Part shown: positions 17,306 to 27,600 of the stretch, piece by piece | Numbering within the stretch: position 1 is the stretch's first letter | How the letters are laid out: every line of letters starts with the position of its first letter | Assembly: GCF_000336955.1 (NCBI RefSeq) | Contig: NZ_AOLI01000012.1 | Location: 12,358-76,357 of the forward strand | Reading direction: 5' to 3' | Length of the DNA stretch: 64,000 bases | Source: Haloferax larsenii JCM 13917 | Lineage (GTDB): Archaea; Halobacteriota; Halobacteria; Halobacteriales; Haloferacaceae | Program-made: the position numbers and the translations under genes | The notes under the pieces: generated by a model | What the model was told of the DNA's origin: nothing | Seen by the model: only the letters and a program-made list of their open reading frames with translations | Databases searched by the model: none

Positions 17306-18615
17306 GTGACGCAGAGACACCACCAGACACGACACCCACACCCGGCGAACAGGGCGAAGACGACTTCGAACCAGTAGAGGTGTTCCCCGAGAGCACCGAG
17401 ATGGACCTCCGACCCGGCGCGGACAACTGTTACAAGTGCACCTCGTGTGACGTGTCCTGTCCGGTCGCGGAAGTCGACGACGAGTTCCCCGGGCCGAAGT
17501 TCCAAGGCCCGGAACAGTGGCGCTTGAAGCGCAAAGAGGACGCCTCTGTCGACGACTCCATCATGTCGTGTTCGAACTGCATGCGCTGTGACGACGCCTG
17601 TCCGTCCGGCGTCCCGCTCAGCCAGATGCACAACACGGCCCGCGGCGAGTACGTCGACGAGGAGATGGACAAACTCTCCCGAGAGTACATCCGCAACCGC
17701 ATCCTCGCGAACTACGGGACGCTGGCCGAACTCGGCAGCATGTTCCCCCGCCTGACGAACGCCATCATGGGGAACTCGCTGGTCCAGCAGATAAACGAGA
17801 AAGTCCTCGGCATCACCGCCGAGCGTGAATTCCCGGACTTCGCCACGCAGACGTTCCGCGAGTGGTGGAACGAACGCGGCGGCCCCCAGGTCCGCTCCGA
17901 AGACAAGCGCGTCGCCTACTTCCACGGGTGTTATTCGAACTATAACACCCCGGAAGTCGGGAAGGCGATGGTCCGCGTCTTCGAGGAGTTCGGCTACGAA
18001 GTCGTCGTCCCCAAGCAGCGCTGTTCGGGGACGCCGATGTTCGCAAACGGCATGCTAGACGACGCGAAGCGCGCCGCGGGCATCAACGCCGAGAACTTCG
18101 CCGGACTCATCCCCGAGGGCTACGACATCATCGCTTCGTGTACCTCGTGTTCGATGTCGCTCAGACAGGAGTACCCCGAACTGTTCGACATCGACGGGCT
18201 GGAAGACATCTCCGAGCACACCTACGAGGCCATGGAGTATCTCCGCATCCACGAGGACCTCGACAGCGCCCTCGCCGACACCTCGGTCTCCGAGCAGTCC
18301 TTCGCGTACCACGCCCCGTGTCACGCCCGCAATCAGGGTCTCGACCGGCAGGCGGTCGAACTGTTCCGCGACCTCGACGGCGTCACTATCGAGGACGTGG
18401 GCGACTCCTGTTCCGGCATCTCCGGCACGTACGGCTGGAAAGAAGAGAAGTACGACAAGTCGATGCAAATCGGCGCGGACATGTTCGACCACATGGAGCA
18501 CGCCGACGGCAACGTCGGGATGACCGAGTGTCCGACCTGCTCGATGCAGATGGAACACGGCACCGGCTACGACATCAAACACCCGCTGCAACTGCTCGAA
18601 GAGGCGCTCGTCTGA
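17302..18615 (+). CDS. glpC: glycerol-3-phosphate dehydrogenase iron-sulfur subunit C
   Basis: A 437-residue iron-sulfur subunit that passes electrons from GlpAB to the membrane quinone pool. Two [4Fe-4S] motifs are visible: CYKCTSCDVSCP near residue 36-50 and CSNCMRCDDACP near 92-103. Two CCG-type cysteine-rich domains follow, with CYSNYNTP and RCSGTPMF near 210-250, CTSCSMS near 280, PCHARNQG near 335 and CPTCSMQ near 413, as in heterodisulfide-reductase-like subunits. It overlaps glpB by 4 bases (ATGA) and closes the operon. It converges on glmS, with 52 bases between stops. Confidence 0.93.
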   Translation: MSDAETPPDTTPTPGEQGEDDFEPVEVFPESTEMDLRPGADNCYKCTSCDVSCPVAEVDDEFPGPKFQGPEQWRLKRKEDASVDDSIMSCSNCMRCDDACPSGVPLSQMHNTARGEYVDEEMDKLSREYIRNRILANYGTLAELGSMFPRLTNAIMGNSLVQQINEKVLGITAEREFPDFATQTFREWWNERGGPQVRSEDKRVAYFHGCYSNYNTPEVGKAMVRVFEEFGYEVVVPKQRCSGTPMFANGMLDDAKRAAGINAENFAGLIPEGYDIIASCTSCSMSLRQEYPELFDIDGLEDISEHTYEAMEYLRIHEDLDSALADTSVSEQSFAYHAPCHARNQGLDRQAVELFRDLDGVTIEDVGDSCSGISGTYGWKEEKYDKSMQIGADMFDHMEHADGNVGMTECPTCSMQMEHGTGYDIKHPLQLLEEALV

Positions 18616-18667
18616 ATCGGAACGCCACCGCGCGGTGAGACCCGCGCACCGGCTTGCGGCCCCGCTT

Positions 18668-20479
18668 TTATTCCACGGTGACGCTTTTCGCGAGATTTCG
18701 CGGTTTGTCTATCGGTCGGCCGAGCGACGCCGCCATCTCGTAGGCGACGAGCTGGAGTTGGACGTTGGCGAGGAGCGACCCGAGATTGCCGTCAGTCTCT
18801 GGGACGCGAAGCACTTCGTCGGCGAAGCGCTCGACTTCGAGGACGCCGTCTGTGACTGCGACCACGGGCGCGCCGCGAGCCTGTACCTCTTTGATGTTGC
18901 CGAGGGTCTTTCGCGCCGCCTCGTCGTCGCCGGTGACGACGGCAAACACGGGCGTCTCGTCGGTGATGAGCGCGAGCGGGCCGTGTTTCAGTTCGCCCGC
19001 CGGGAAGCCCTCGGCGTGCTCGTACGTTATCTCCTTGAACTTCAGCGCGCCTTCGAGCGCGACGGGGGCGTTGTAGCCGCGGCCGATGAAGAAGTACGCA
19101 TCGGAACCGCCGAGTTCGTCGACGAGGTCTTCGATTTCGCCTTCGCTGTCGTCGAGGACCGACTGTACGTCGCCCGCGACGTCCCGCAGGGACTCCACGA
19201 GAGCGCGCGTCCGTCCGCTTCCGGTGTTCGAGGTGACGCTCTCGACGAAGAGCGACAGCGACACGAGTTGCGACGAGAACGTCTTCGTCGCGGCGACGCC
19301 GATTTCGGGGCCCGACCGGATGTACATCACGTGGTCGCACTCGCGAGAGGCCGTGCTTCCGACGACGTTCGTCACCGCGAGCGTCTCTGCACCCCGGCCC
19401 TGTGCCGTTCTGAGCGCCGAGAGCGTGTCGGCAGTCTCGCCGCTCTGTGTAACCCCGACGACGAGTTCGTCGTCGGCAATCGGCGGCGGCGCAGTCGCGT
19501 ACTCGCTGGCGAGGAACGCCTGCGCGGGGATGCCGACTTCCCTGAATCGCATCGCACCGTACAGTGCAGCGTGATACGAGGTGCCGCAGGCGACGAACTG
19601 GACCGCGCCCGGCGTGTCGAGGTCCGATAGTTCCTCGACGACCACGTCTCCTTCGAGCGGGTCGAGGCGGCCGCTCAGACACTGTCGAAGCGCGGTCGGC
19701 TGTTCGTGAATCTCCTTGAGCATGAAGTGCTCGTACCCGCTTTTGCCGGTCTGTTCGGCGTCCCACTCGACGGTGTTGACTGGCGGTTCGACGACCGCTC
19801 CATCGCCGTTTTTGACCTGCCACCCGTTCGGGCGGAGCGTCACGGACTGGCCGTCTTCGAGGTAGACGACGTTTCGCGTGTACGAGAGGAACGCCGGAAC
19901 GTCGCTTCCGAGGTAGTAGGCGTCGTCGCCGATGCCGAGGACGAGCGGCGAGTCCTGTCGCGTCGCGAAGATGGCGTCCTCGCCCGCGACGATGACGGCG
20001 AGCGCGTAGCTTCCCTCCAGACGCGAGACCGCTCGCGAGAAGCTCTCTGCGGCGTCGTACCCCTCGTCGAGGAACGACGCGACGAGGTTCGGAACGACTT
20101 CGGTGTCGGTGTCGCTCACGAACTCGTAGCCGTCCGCTTCGAGTTCGTCGCGGAGTTCCTGATAGTTCTCGATGATGCCGTTGTGAACGACGGCGACGCG
20201 GCCGTCAGCGTCCGTGTGAGGGTGTGCGTTCTCGTCCGTCGGCGGGCCGTGAGTACTCCAGCGCGTGTGTCCGATACCGAACGTTCCGGAGATAGGGTCG
20301 GCGTCGACCGCATCGCGGAGGTTGTCGAGTTCACCCTCGCGCTTTCGGACGTCGAGTTTTCCGTTGGAGACGGCGATACCGGCGGAGTCGTAGCCGCGGT
20401 ATTCGAGCGACGAGAGCCCCGACAACAGCACGTCCACGGTGTCGTCCGTGTGGCCGATACAGGCGATGATTCCACACAT
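18668..20479 (-). CDS. glmS: glutamine-fructose-6-phosphate aminotransferase (isomerizing)
   Basis: The 603-residue cytosolic enzyme that forms glucosamine 6-phosphate from fructose 6-phosphate and glutamine, the first step to UDP-GlcNAc. The protein starts MCGIIACIGH; Cys2 becomes the N-terminal nucleophile of the glutaminase domain. GIGHTRWSTHG (about 73-83) binds glutamine. Two SIS domains follow, with FVACGTSYHAALYG near 290 and GRGYNAPVALEGALKFKE near 470, and the typical C-terminal LAKSVTVE. It overlaps by one base with the GlmU-like gene upstream, so both are coupled. The pair sits between glpC and glpK. Confidence 0.94.
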   Translation of the reverse strand: MCGIIACIGHTDDTVDVLLSGLSSLEYRGYDSAGIAVSNGKLDVRKREGELDNLRDAVDADPISGTFGIGHTRWSTHGPPTDENAHPHTDADGRVAVVHNGIIENYQELRDELEADGYEFVSDTDTEVVPNLVASFLDEGYDAAESFSRAVSRLEGSYALAVIVAGEDAIFATRQDSPLVLGIGDDAYYLGSDVPAFLSYTRNVVYLEDGQSVTLRPNGWQVKNGDGAVVEPPVNTVEWDAEQTGKSGYEHFMLKEIHEQPTALRQCLSGRLDPLEGDVVVEELSDLDTPGAVQFVACGTSYHAALYGAMRFREVGIPAQAFLASEYATAPPPIADDELVVGVTQSGETADTLSALRTAQGRGAETLAVTNVVGSTASRECDHVMYIRSGPEIGVAATKTFSSQLVSLSLFVESVTSNTGSGRTRALVESLRDVAGDVQSVLDDSEGEIEDLVDELGGSDAYFFIGRGYNAPVALEGALKFKEITYEHAEGFPAGELKHGPLALITDETPVFAVVTGDDEAARKTLGNIKEVQARGAPVVAVTDGVLEVERFADEVLRVPETDGNLGSLLANVQLQLVAYEMAASLGRPIDKPRNLAKSVTVE

Positions 20480-21654
20480 TAGCGGACGACCTCCACACCG
20501 TCTTCGACGACACCATCGAGGACGACCCCAGTTGCGACGGAGGCTTCCGCGCCGACGATGGTTCCGGGTTCGGCCGAGACACCACCGCCGAGTTCGGTTC
20601 GGTCTGCGACGACCGCACCCAGTTCGACTTCCTCGTGGATTCGGTCGCCGATGCGAACGTCGCCGTCTCCGCCTTCGATAGTGACGCCAGCGGCGATATC
20701 GACCCCGCGGCCCGTGACGGAGTCGACGAGCGTCGCGTTCGGTCCGATGCGCGTGTCTTCGTCGACGATAGTGTGCTCGACGACGGCGTTACACCCGATA
20801 GAGGCGTTTCGGCCGACCGTCGTGTACGGACCGACGACAGCACCCGGTGCGACGACGGCGTCGGGACCGACGACGACCGGAGCGCGGACGATAGCCCCGT
20901 CTGCGACCGTCGCTGACGGGTCGATGGTAACCTCCTCGTCGCTTCGGTCGAGCATCTCGGCGCTGAGCGACAGCAGGTCCCACGGATACGTCGCGTCGCG
21001 CCACAGGCCTTCAGTTCGGACACCCGTGAGCGTCGAACCGGTTTCGATGGCCGACGTGAGCGCGGTCGTCAGCGAGCGCTCGCCGTCCTCTGCGGGGGTC
21101 GAAGCAATACGGTCGAAGATAGCTGGTTCGAACGCGTAGACACCGGCGTTGAGGAGGCGGTGGTGGCCCTCTCCCGGTTTTTCGACGAGGTCTGTGACCG
21201 TGTCGCCGTCGAGGGAGACCGCACCGTACCTCGAAGCTAACTCGGACTCGACGACGCTTATCGTCCCGAGTTGTTCGCCTGCGGCGTGGGCTTCGACGAC
21301 CGCATCGACGATTTCCGGCGACGTTAACTGGTCACCGTTGACGACCAAGAACGGGCCGTCGACGCCGGGTTGGGCCTGTAACACCGCGTGTCCAGAGCCG
21401 AGTTGCTGCTCTTGGACGTGGTAGGTGAGCGGGACGCCGTCGTACTCGAACCCGAAGTACTCCTGGACGCGGTCGCGTTTGTAGCCGACCACGACGTGTA
21501 TCTCGGAGATGCCGCTGGCGACGAGCGCGTCGAAGACGTGTTCCAAGATGGGTACGTTCGTCACCGGCAACATCGGTTTGGGCCGGTACTTGGTGAGCGG
21601 TCGAAGCCGCATCCCCTCCCCGGCGGCGAGGACCACGGCAGACTCGATGGGCAT
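20479..21654 (-). CDS. GlmU-like sugar-phosphate nucleotidyltransferase with acyltransferase repeats
   Basis: A 391-residue bifunctional-looking protein. The N-terminal domain (about 1-235) is a nucleotidyltransferase with VVLAAGEGMRLRPLTKYRPK, NGDQL near 105 and VEKPGEG near 150. The C-terminal half is a left-handed beta-helix of hexapeptide repeats (IVRAPVVVGPDAVVAPGAVV and onward), as in GlcN-1-P acetyltransferases. Archaeal proteins of this build can acetylate glucosamine 1-phosphate and attach UTP to give UDP-GlcNAc, which fits coupling to GlmS. A purely glucose-1-phosphate activity cannot be excluded. The first ATG of the operon is at 21654. Confidence 0.85.
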   Translation of the reverse strand: MPIESAVVLAAGEGMRLRPLTKYRPKPMLPVTNVPILEHVFDALVASGISEIHVVVGYKRDRVQEYFGFEYDGVPLTYHVQEQQLGSGHAVLQAQPGVDGPFLVVNGDQLTSPEIVDAVVEAHAAGEQLGTISVVESELASRYGAVSLDGDTVTDLVEKPGEGHHRLLNAGVYAFEPAIFDRIASTPAEDGERSLTTALTSAIETGSTLTGVRTEGLWRDATYPWDLLSLSAEMLDRSDEEVTIDPSATVADGAIVRAPVVVGPDAVVAPGAVVGPYTTVGRNASIGCNAVVEHTIVDEDTRIGPNATLVDSVTGRGVDIAAGVTIEGGDGDVRIGDRIHEEVELGAVVADRTELGGGVSAEPGTIVGAEASVATGVVLDGVVEDGVEVVR

Positions 21655-21829
21655 GCACAGTTCTCTACAGTTCGGAACCTAAATACTCACTATTTTATCC
21701 ACGTTTGTGAAAGAAGAATTCAATGACGAATCGACCACCAGTACAAAATACGGCAGCCGAAATACGGGCACAAGAGCGGTCTACTTAACATAATCATAAA
21801 TGGTGGCTAGTATCCAGTAGTAAAGAAAC

Positions 21830-21836
21830 ATTTATC
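21830..21836 (+). promoter_or_regulatory. TATA box of glpK
   Basis: atttatc, preceded by a purine-rich BRE-like agaaac. The expected transcription start is about 21860, giving a leader of roughly 44 bases before the ATG at 21904. Confidence 0.5.
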
Positions 21837-21853
21837 ATGGTTTTTCCACCATG
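21836..21853. promoter_or_regulatory. palindromic candidate operator at the glpK promoter
   Basis: catggt and accatg form a perfect 6+6 inverted repeat around a 6-base centre. It lies directly between the TATA box and the expected start of transcription, the usual place for a repressor site. A GlpR-type repressor is a plausible ligand, but no such gene is in this window. Confidence 0.55.
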
Positions 21854-21864
21854 TACTGACGTTC

Positions 21865-21885
21865 GGACTCTCACCGCGGGAGTCC
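21865..21885 (+). promoter_or_regulatory. hairpin in the glpK leader
   Basis: ggactc (21865-21870) pairs with gagtcc (21880-21885) across a 9-base loop and lies within the predicted short 5' leader. It could act at the DNA or RNA level. Confidence 0.4.
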
Positions 21886-21903
21886 ACCACGAGGTTGGTT
21901 AAA

Positions 21904-23442
21904 ATGTCAGTAGAAAAATACGTTGGTGCCATCGACCAAGGTACCACAGGCACGCGATTCATGGTGTTCGACCACGACGGTAAGGTGGTCGCTAACGCCT
22001 ACGAGAAGCACGAACAGATCTACCCCGAACCCGGTTGGGTCGAACACGACGCGAACGAGATTTGGGACAACACGAAGAAGGTCATCAACGAGGCGCTCGA
22101 CGACGCGCTTCTCGACGCCGACCAACTGGAAGCAATCGGTATCACGAACCAGCGCGAGACGACCATCGTCTGGGACCGCGAGACCGGACAGCCGATTCAC
22201 AACGCCATCGTCTGGCAGGACCGTCGGACGACCGACCGTATCGAGACGCTCGAAGCGGACGACAAGACCGACGACGTGCGCGCCAAGACGGGCCTCGAAC
22301 CCGACGCATACTTCTCTGCGACGAAGGCCGAGTGGCTGCTGGATAACTCTGACCCCATCAAGCTCCAGCGCTCGCGTCCGGAAGATATCCGCGACCGCGC
22401 CGAGGAAGGGGAACTCGCCTTCGGTACCATCGACACGTGGCTCATCTACAATCTGACGGGGAACCACATCACCGACGTGACCAACGCGTCGCGGACGATG
22501 TTGTTCAACATCCACGACATGGAGTGGGACGACGAACTCCTCGACGAGTTCAACGTGCCCCGCGAGATTCTGCCCGAAGTCCGCCCGTCGTCTGACGACG
22601 ACTACTACGGGACGACCGACGCAGACGGCTTCCTCGGTGCCGAGATTCCCGTCGCGGGTGCCCTCGGCGACCAGCAGGCCGCCCTGTTCGGTCAGACCTG
22701 TTTCGACGCCGGTGACGCCAAGAACACCTACGGAACCGGGTCGTTCATGCTCATGAACACTGGCGAAGAGGCCGTCATGTCCGAACACGGCCTTCTCACA
22801 ACCGTCGGCTTCCAGCGCTCCGGCGAACCCGTGCAGTACGCCCTCGAAGGCTCCATCTTCATCACGGGCGCGGCAATCGAGTGGCTCGAAGACATGACGC
22901 TCATCGAGAGCGCCGCCGAGTCCGAAAAGCTCGCCCGCTCGGTCGATTCGACCGACGGCGTCTACTTCGTGCCCGCCTTCGCCGGTCTCGGTGCCCCGCA
23001 CTGGGACCAGCGCGCACGCGGCACTATCGTCGGCATGACCCGCGGCACCCGCCGCGAGCACATCGTCCGCGCGACGCTCGAATCTATCGCGTTCCAGACG
23101 CGCGACGTCGCCGAAGCCATGCAGTCCGACAGCGACATCGACCTCGCCAGCCTCCGCGTCGACGGCGGGGCGGTCAAGAACAACTTCCTCTGTCAGCTTC
23201 AGTCGAACATCCTCGACACCGAAATCGTCCGCCCGCAGGTCGACGAGACGACGGCGCTCGGTTCCGCCTACGCCGCCGGTCTCGCAGTCGGCTACTGGGA
23301 GAACCTGGACGAACTCCGCGCGAACTGGCAGGTCGACCGCGAGTTCGAACCCTCGGACCCGCAGAACGTCGAACACCGCTACGGCCGCTGGAAGGAAGCA
23401 GTCGACCGCTCGCTCGACTGGGCGCGCGACACGGAGGAATAA
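21904..23442 (+). CDS. glpK: glycerol kinase
   Basis: A 512-residue FGGY-family kinase that phosphorylates glycerol to glycerol 3-phosphate, the substrate of GlpABC. The phosphate-binding N-terminus is [20 protein letters not shown] at about 5-24. [20 protein letters not shown] near 80-100 carries the glycerol-binding Arg/Glu, [13 protein letters not shown] lies near 255, and the FGGY C-terminal signature region is [10 protein letters not shown] near 399. The ATG at 21904 is chosen over an upstream in-frame GTG because the family begins just before the phosphate loop. The next gene starts 3 bases after the stop. The promoter carries a palindrome that looks like an operator. Confidence 0.95.
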   Translation: MSVEKYVGAIDQGTTGTRFMVFDHDGKVVANAYEKHEQIYPEPGWVEHDANEIWDNTKKVINEALDDALLDADQLEAIGITNQRETTIVWDRETGQPIHNAIVWQDRRTTDRIETLEADDKTDDVRAKTGLEPDAYFSATKAEWLLDNSDPIKLQRSRPEDIRDRAEEGELAFGTIDTWLIYNLTGNHITDVTNASRTMLFNIHDMEWDDELLDEFNVPREILPEVRPSSDDDYYGTTDADGFLGAEIPVAGALGDQQAALFGQTCFDAGDAKNTYGTGSFMLMNTGEEAVMSEHGLLTTVGFQRSGEPVQYALEGSIFITGAAIEWLEDMTLIESAAESEKLARSVDSTDGVYFVPAFAGLGAPHWDQRARGTIVGMTRGTRREHIVRATLESIAFQTRDVAEAMQSDSDIDLASLRVDGGAVKNNFLCQLQSNILDTEIVRPQVDETTALGSAYAAGLAVGYWENLDELRANWQVDREFEPSDPQNVEHRYGRWKEAVDRSLDWARDTEE

Positions 23443-23445
23443 CAC

Positions 23446-24459
23446 ATGGCACTGGACCAACTCTGGGCGCTCGAAATGCTCATCGCCGCCTTCGCTGGCG
23501 GTGCCTTCGGCGCAGCAATCGGTGCGCTTCCGGCCTTTATCTTCACCGGCTTCATGGTCATCGCTGGCGAGACGGCGAAGTACGTCGACGCCGACGCAGG
23601 CCAAATCACCGGCGCAATCGCCTTCGGCGTCCCGTTCTCCCCGGCAATCAGCTTCGCCGGTGGCGCGGCCGCCGCAGCCTACGCGGCGAACCGCGGCTAC
23701 ATGGAATCCGGATTCGACTACCACAACGCGAAGGACATCGGCTTCGCACTCGGTTCGAAGCCTGACGTGCTCGCGGTCGGTGGTATCTTCGGCATCATCG
23801 GCTACTGGCTGACCGTCCTCTCGGGGACGTTCAACATGCCGTACGACCACATCGCGATGGGTGTCGTGCTCTCGGCGCTCATCCACCGCGTCGCCTTCGG
23901 CTACGACATCATCGGTAAGGCACGCGGCAGCAGCCTCCTCGACATGACCCCGTTCGAGCGCGGCGAGACCCGCAGTAACGCGGTCGCCGACGGCGGCGAG
24001 ACCGCACGCATGAGCGTCGAACCGTGGCTGCCGAACATGTACAAGTGGGAAGAAGTGACGGCTATCGGCATCGTCGTCGGTCTCGTGGCCGCGTACATCG
24101 CGCTCTCGACCGGCAGCCCGTTCCTCGCGTTCGGTATCTCCGCGGCGAGCCTCATCTTCCTGAACCTCGGCGTCGAGCGCGTCCCCGTCACCCACCACAT
24201 GTCGCTGCCCGCATCGACGGCGGCACTCGCATTCACCGCGGGTGCGGCCGAACTCGGTGCTGCGGCGCTCCTCGTCGGTGGCGTCTTCGGTGGCATCTGT
24301 GCCATCTTCGGTGAAGCCTTCCAGCGCGTCTTCTACGCGCACGGCGACACCCACTGGGACCCGCCGGCCGCCGCAATCGTCTTCGGGACGTTCCTCGTCG
24401 CGGTGCTCGCCATCGCAGGCGTCTTCCCCGGTTCGTCTTGGGTCGCGATTCCGTTCTAA
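23446..24459 (+). CDS. multispanning membrane protein linked to glpK, candidate glycerol facilitator
   Basis: A 337-residue hydrophobic protein with about eight membrane segments, rich in Gly and Ala. Its ATG lies 3 bases after the glpK stop, so it is certainly in the same transcript. I recall that haloarchaeal genomes often keep such a membrane protein beside glpK and that it has been proposed as a glycerol transporter, but I see no aquaporin NPA motifs or other known transporter signature. The role in glycerol uptake is therefore inference from the operon. It converges on ileS. Confidence 0.65.
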   Translation: MALDQLWALEMLIAAFAGGAFGAAIGALPAFIFTGFMVIAGETAKYVDADAGQITGAIAFGVPFSPAISFAGGAAAAAYAANRGYMESGFDYHNAKDIGFALGSKPDVLAVGGIFGIIGYWLTVLSGTFNMPYDHIAMGVVLSALIHRVAFGYDIIGKARGSSLLDMTPFERGETRSNAVADGGETARMSVEPWLPNMYKWEEVTAIGIVVGLVAAYIALSTGSPFLAFGISAASLIFLNLGVERVPVTHHMSLPASTAALAFTAGAAELGAAALLVGGVFGGICAIFGEAFQRVFYAHGDTHWDPPAAAIVFGTFLVAVLAIAGVFPGSSWVAIPF

Positions 24460-24606
24460 CGCGACCTGACACGTCCCGCTGCTGACTCACGTCCCCACTC
24501 GTTTTCTCCGATTTACTCCGGTTCGAGAGACACGTCGACTGACAGCGGCGTCGCTCCGCGGTCTGAGACCGAGCAAAAATCAAAAAACCGGTGTGCAGCG
24601 TGTCGC

Positions 24607-27600
24607 TCAGTCGAGTTGCGTGACCGCGATGGTCACCGAGACGTCTTCGACGTCCCACTCTTCGACCGTCTCGCCCTCGGCGCGGCCGAGTTCGAGTTCG
24701 CGGGCGCGCACCTCGTCGGCGATGAGGTCGCGGTTCTCCTCGACGAATCCGGCGACCCGGTCGTCTTCGACGACGACGCCCACGTCGATTTCTTCCTCGA
24801 CGTCGAGTTCGAGTTGCTTGCGCATCTCCTGGATGCGGCGGATGACGTCGCGGGCGTAGCCCTCGGATTCGATGTCGTCAGTGAGGGTGGTGTCCACGTA
24901 GACGGTGCCGCCTTCGAACTCGGCACCCGAGACGTTCTCCGGCGGTTCGGCCGCGTAGGAGACCATCTCGTCTGTGAGTTCGTAGGTCTCACCGTCGACT
25001 TCGACACCGGATTCGACGTCGGCGCGGGTGCGCCCTTCGACAGCGCCCATGATTTTCTGGGCGTCAGCGCCGAACTCCGGCCCGATGACGCTCATCTGCG
25101 GTTCGGCCTTCTCGACGAGTTCGTCGAAGACCTCGACGACTTCGACCGACTGCGTGTTCACGCGCTCCGAGAGGAGGTCCGAGAGGGCGGTGACTGCTTC
25201 GGCCACGTCCTCATCGTCGGACTCGACGACGATGCGCGAGACGGGCCAGCGGAGTTTGCGACCGCCGAGTTGGCGGGCGTGGGCCGCGGCCTCCTCGACG
25301 TCGCGAAGGACCGCCATGTTGGTTTCGAGCGTCTCGTTGCGAAGGTCTTCGTCGACCTCGGGGTACGAGAGCATGTGGACGGTCGTCTCGCTGCCGTCGA
25401 GACGCTGGTACATCCGCTCGGCCATGTACGGCGTGTACGGCGCGATGAGTCGGAGCGACTCGGAGAGGACCGTCGAAAGCGTGGCGTACGCGCCGAGTTT
25501 CGACGCGGACTCCTCTTCGTCCCACATGCGCTCGCGGATGGCCTTCACGTAGAAGCGCGATACGTCTTCGGTGATGAAGTCCAGAAGCGTGTTGAGCGCG
25601 GTGGAGACCTCGTAGTCGTCCCACGCCTCGTGCATCTCAGCCTTGACGGTCTGGAGACGCGAGAGCACCCACTCGTCGACGACGGTGAGTTCGCCCTCCG
25701 AGAGGTCGGCCCCGGCGGGGTCGTAACCGTCCAGTTCCATGTACGGCAGCGGGAACCGGAAGACGTTCCAGAAGATGTTGAGCGTGGACTGCGTGTCCGC
25801 GAGTCCGTCCCAGTCGAACGAGAGGTCGACGCCCTGCTGGTCGTGGCTGAGCAGGTACGCGCGAAGCGGGTCACGACCGGCGCGGTCGATTGCTTCTTCG
25901 GGCGTGACGATGTTGCCGACGGACTTCGACATCTTGCGGCCGTCTTTGTCGTTGGCGAACCCGTGCATGAGAACCTCCTTGTACGGAGACTCGCCAGTCG
26001 CGGCAGTTCCCATGCCGAGTTGCGACCAGAACCAGCCGCGAGTCTGGTCGTGCGCCTCGATGATGAGGTCCGCGGGCCACAGTTCCTCGTAGGCCTCCGT
26101 CTCACCGGGGAAGTCGAGCGTTCCCCACGTGGCGACCGAGGAGTCGATCCAGACGTCGAACACGTCGGGGACGCGCTCATAGGTGACGCCGTCTTCGGTG
26201 ATGGTGATGGGGTCGACAGAGGGTCGGTGGAGGTCCACCGTCTCGGGGTCGATGTCCTGGTCGGCGCGCTCGGCGAGTTCCTCGCGCGTGCCCACGACAA
26301 TCATCTCTTTCGCGCCCTCGGCGTCGGGGTCCTGCGGGACCCAGATGGGAAGCGGGATGCCCCAGTAGCGCTGTCGGGAGATGTTCCAGTCGGGCGCGTC
26401 GCTCACGAAGTCGTGGAAGCGGTTGTCGCGCGCCCACTGCGGGTGCCACTCGGACTCCTCGATGTTGTCGAGCAGTTCCTCTTTGACGTCCGTGATGGTG
26501 ATGAACCACTGGTCGGTCGCGAGGAAGATGATGTCCGTGTCGCAGCGCCAACAGTGACCGTAGCGGTGGTCGTGTTCGCCTGCGTGGAGCAGGTGGCCGA
26601 GTTCGTCGAGGTCCTCGATGACCTGCGGGTTGGCGTCGCGGACGAAGGTGCCCGCGTAGTCGCCGCCCTGCGCTGTGAACTCGCCTTTGTCGTCCACGGG
26701 GACGAACACGTCGAGACCGAGTTCCTGCCCGCGGGCGAAGTCCTCTTGACCGTGGCCGGGCGCGGAGTGAACCAGACCCGTGCGGTCGGCTTCGACGTAC
26801 TCGGCGGTGTAGACCTGACCGGCACCCTCGAAGTCGGCGTACTCACCCAGCACGTCTTCGAGCGGGTGGTCGTACTCCCAGCCGACCATCTCTTCGCCGG
26901 TGACCTCGTCGAGCACTTCGAAGTCCTCGTAGCGACCCTTCTTCAGCACGTCCTCGACGCAGGGTTCGGCGAGGTACAGCACCTCGCTCTCGCCGTCTTT
27001 CTCGGCGCGGACGGCCTGATAGGTCATCTCGCCGTCGACGGCGACGAAGGTGTTCGCGGGGATGGTCCACGGCGTCGTCGTCCAGATGACGAGGTTGCCC
27101 TCGTGGCCCTTCAGGGGGAACTTGACGTAGATAGACGGCGACGTGATTTCGTCGTATTCGACCTCGTTGGCGGCGATTGCGGTCTGACAGCGCGGGCAGT
27201 AGTTGACCGAGCGCTTGCCCTGCTCGACGAGACCGTTTTCGGCGACCTTCGAGAACGCCCACCACGCCGACTCCATGTATTCGGGAGACAGCGTCTCGTA
27301 GGGGTTGTCCCAGTCCATCCACGTGCCGATAGACTGGAAGTCGTCGTCCATGGCCTTGCGGTTGCGGACGGCGAACTCCTTGCACTTCTGGATGAACTGC
27401 TCCATGCCGAACTCCTCGATGTCGCGCTTCGAGGTGAAGCCGAGTTCCTCCTCGACTTTGACCTCGATGGGGAGGCCGTGCATGTCGTAGCCGGGGCGGT
27501 CGGTGACGTGGTGCCCCGTCATGCGCTTGTGCCGGATGACGGCGTCTTTCAGCGTCTTGTTCCAGGCCGTCCCGAGGTGCATCTGGCCGGACGTGTACGG

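Noticed and set aside
21907-24354. 815-residue open frame antisense to glpK and its neighbour
   Set aside because: It covers two well-supported genes and has the composition of a frame complementary to haloarchaeal coding sequence.
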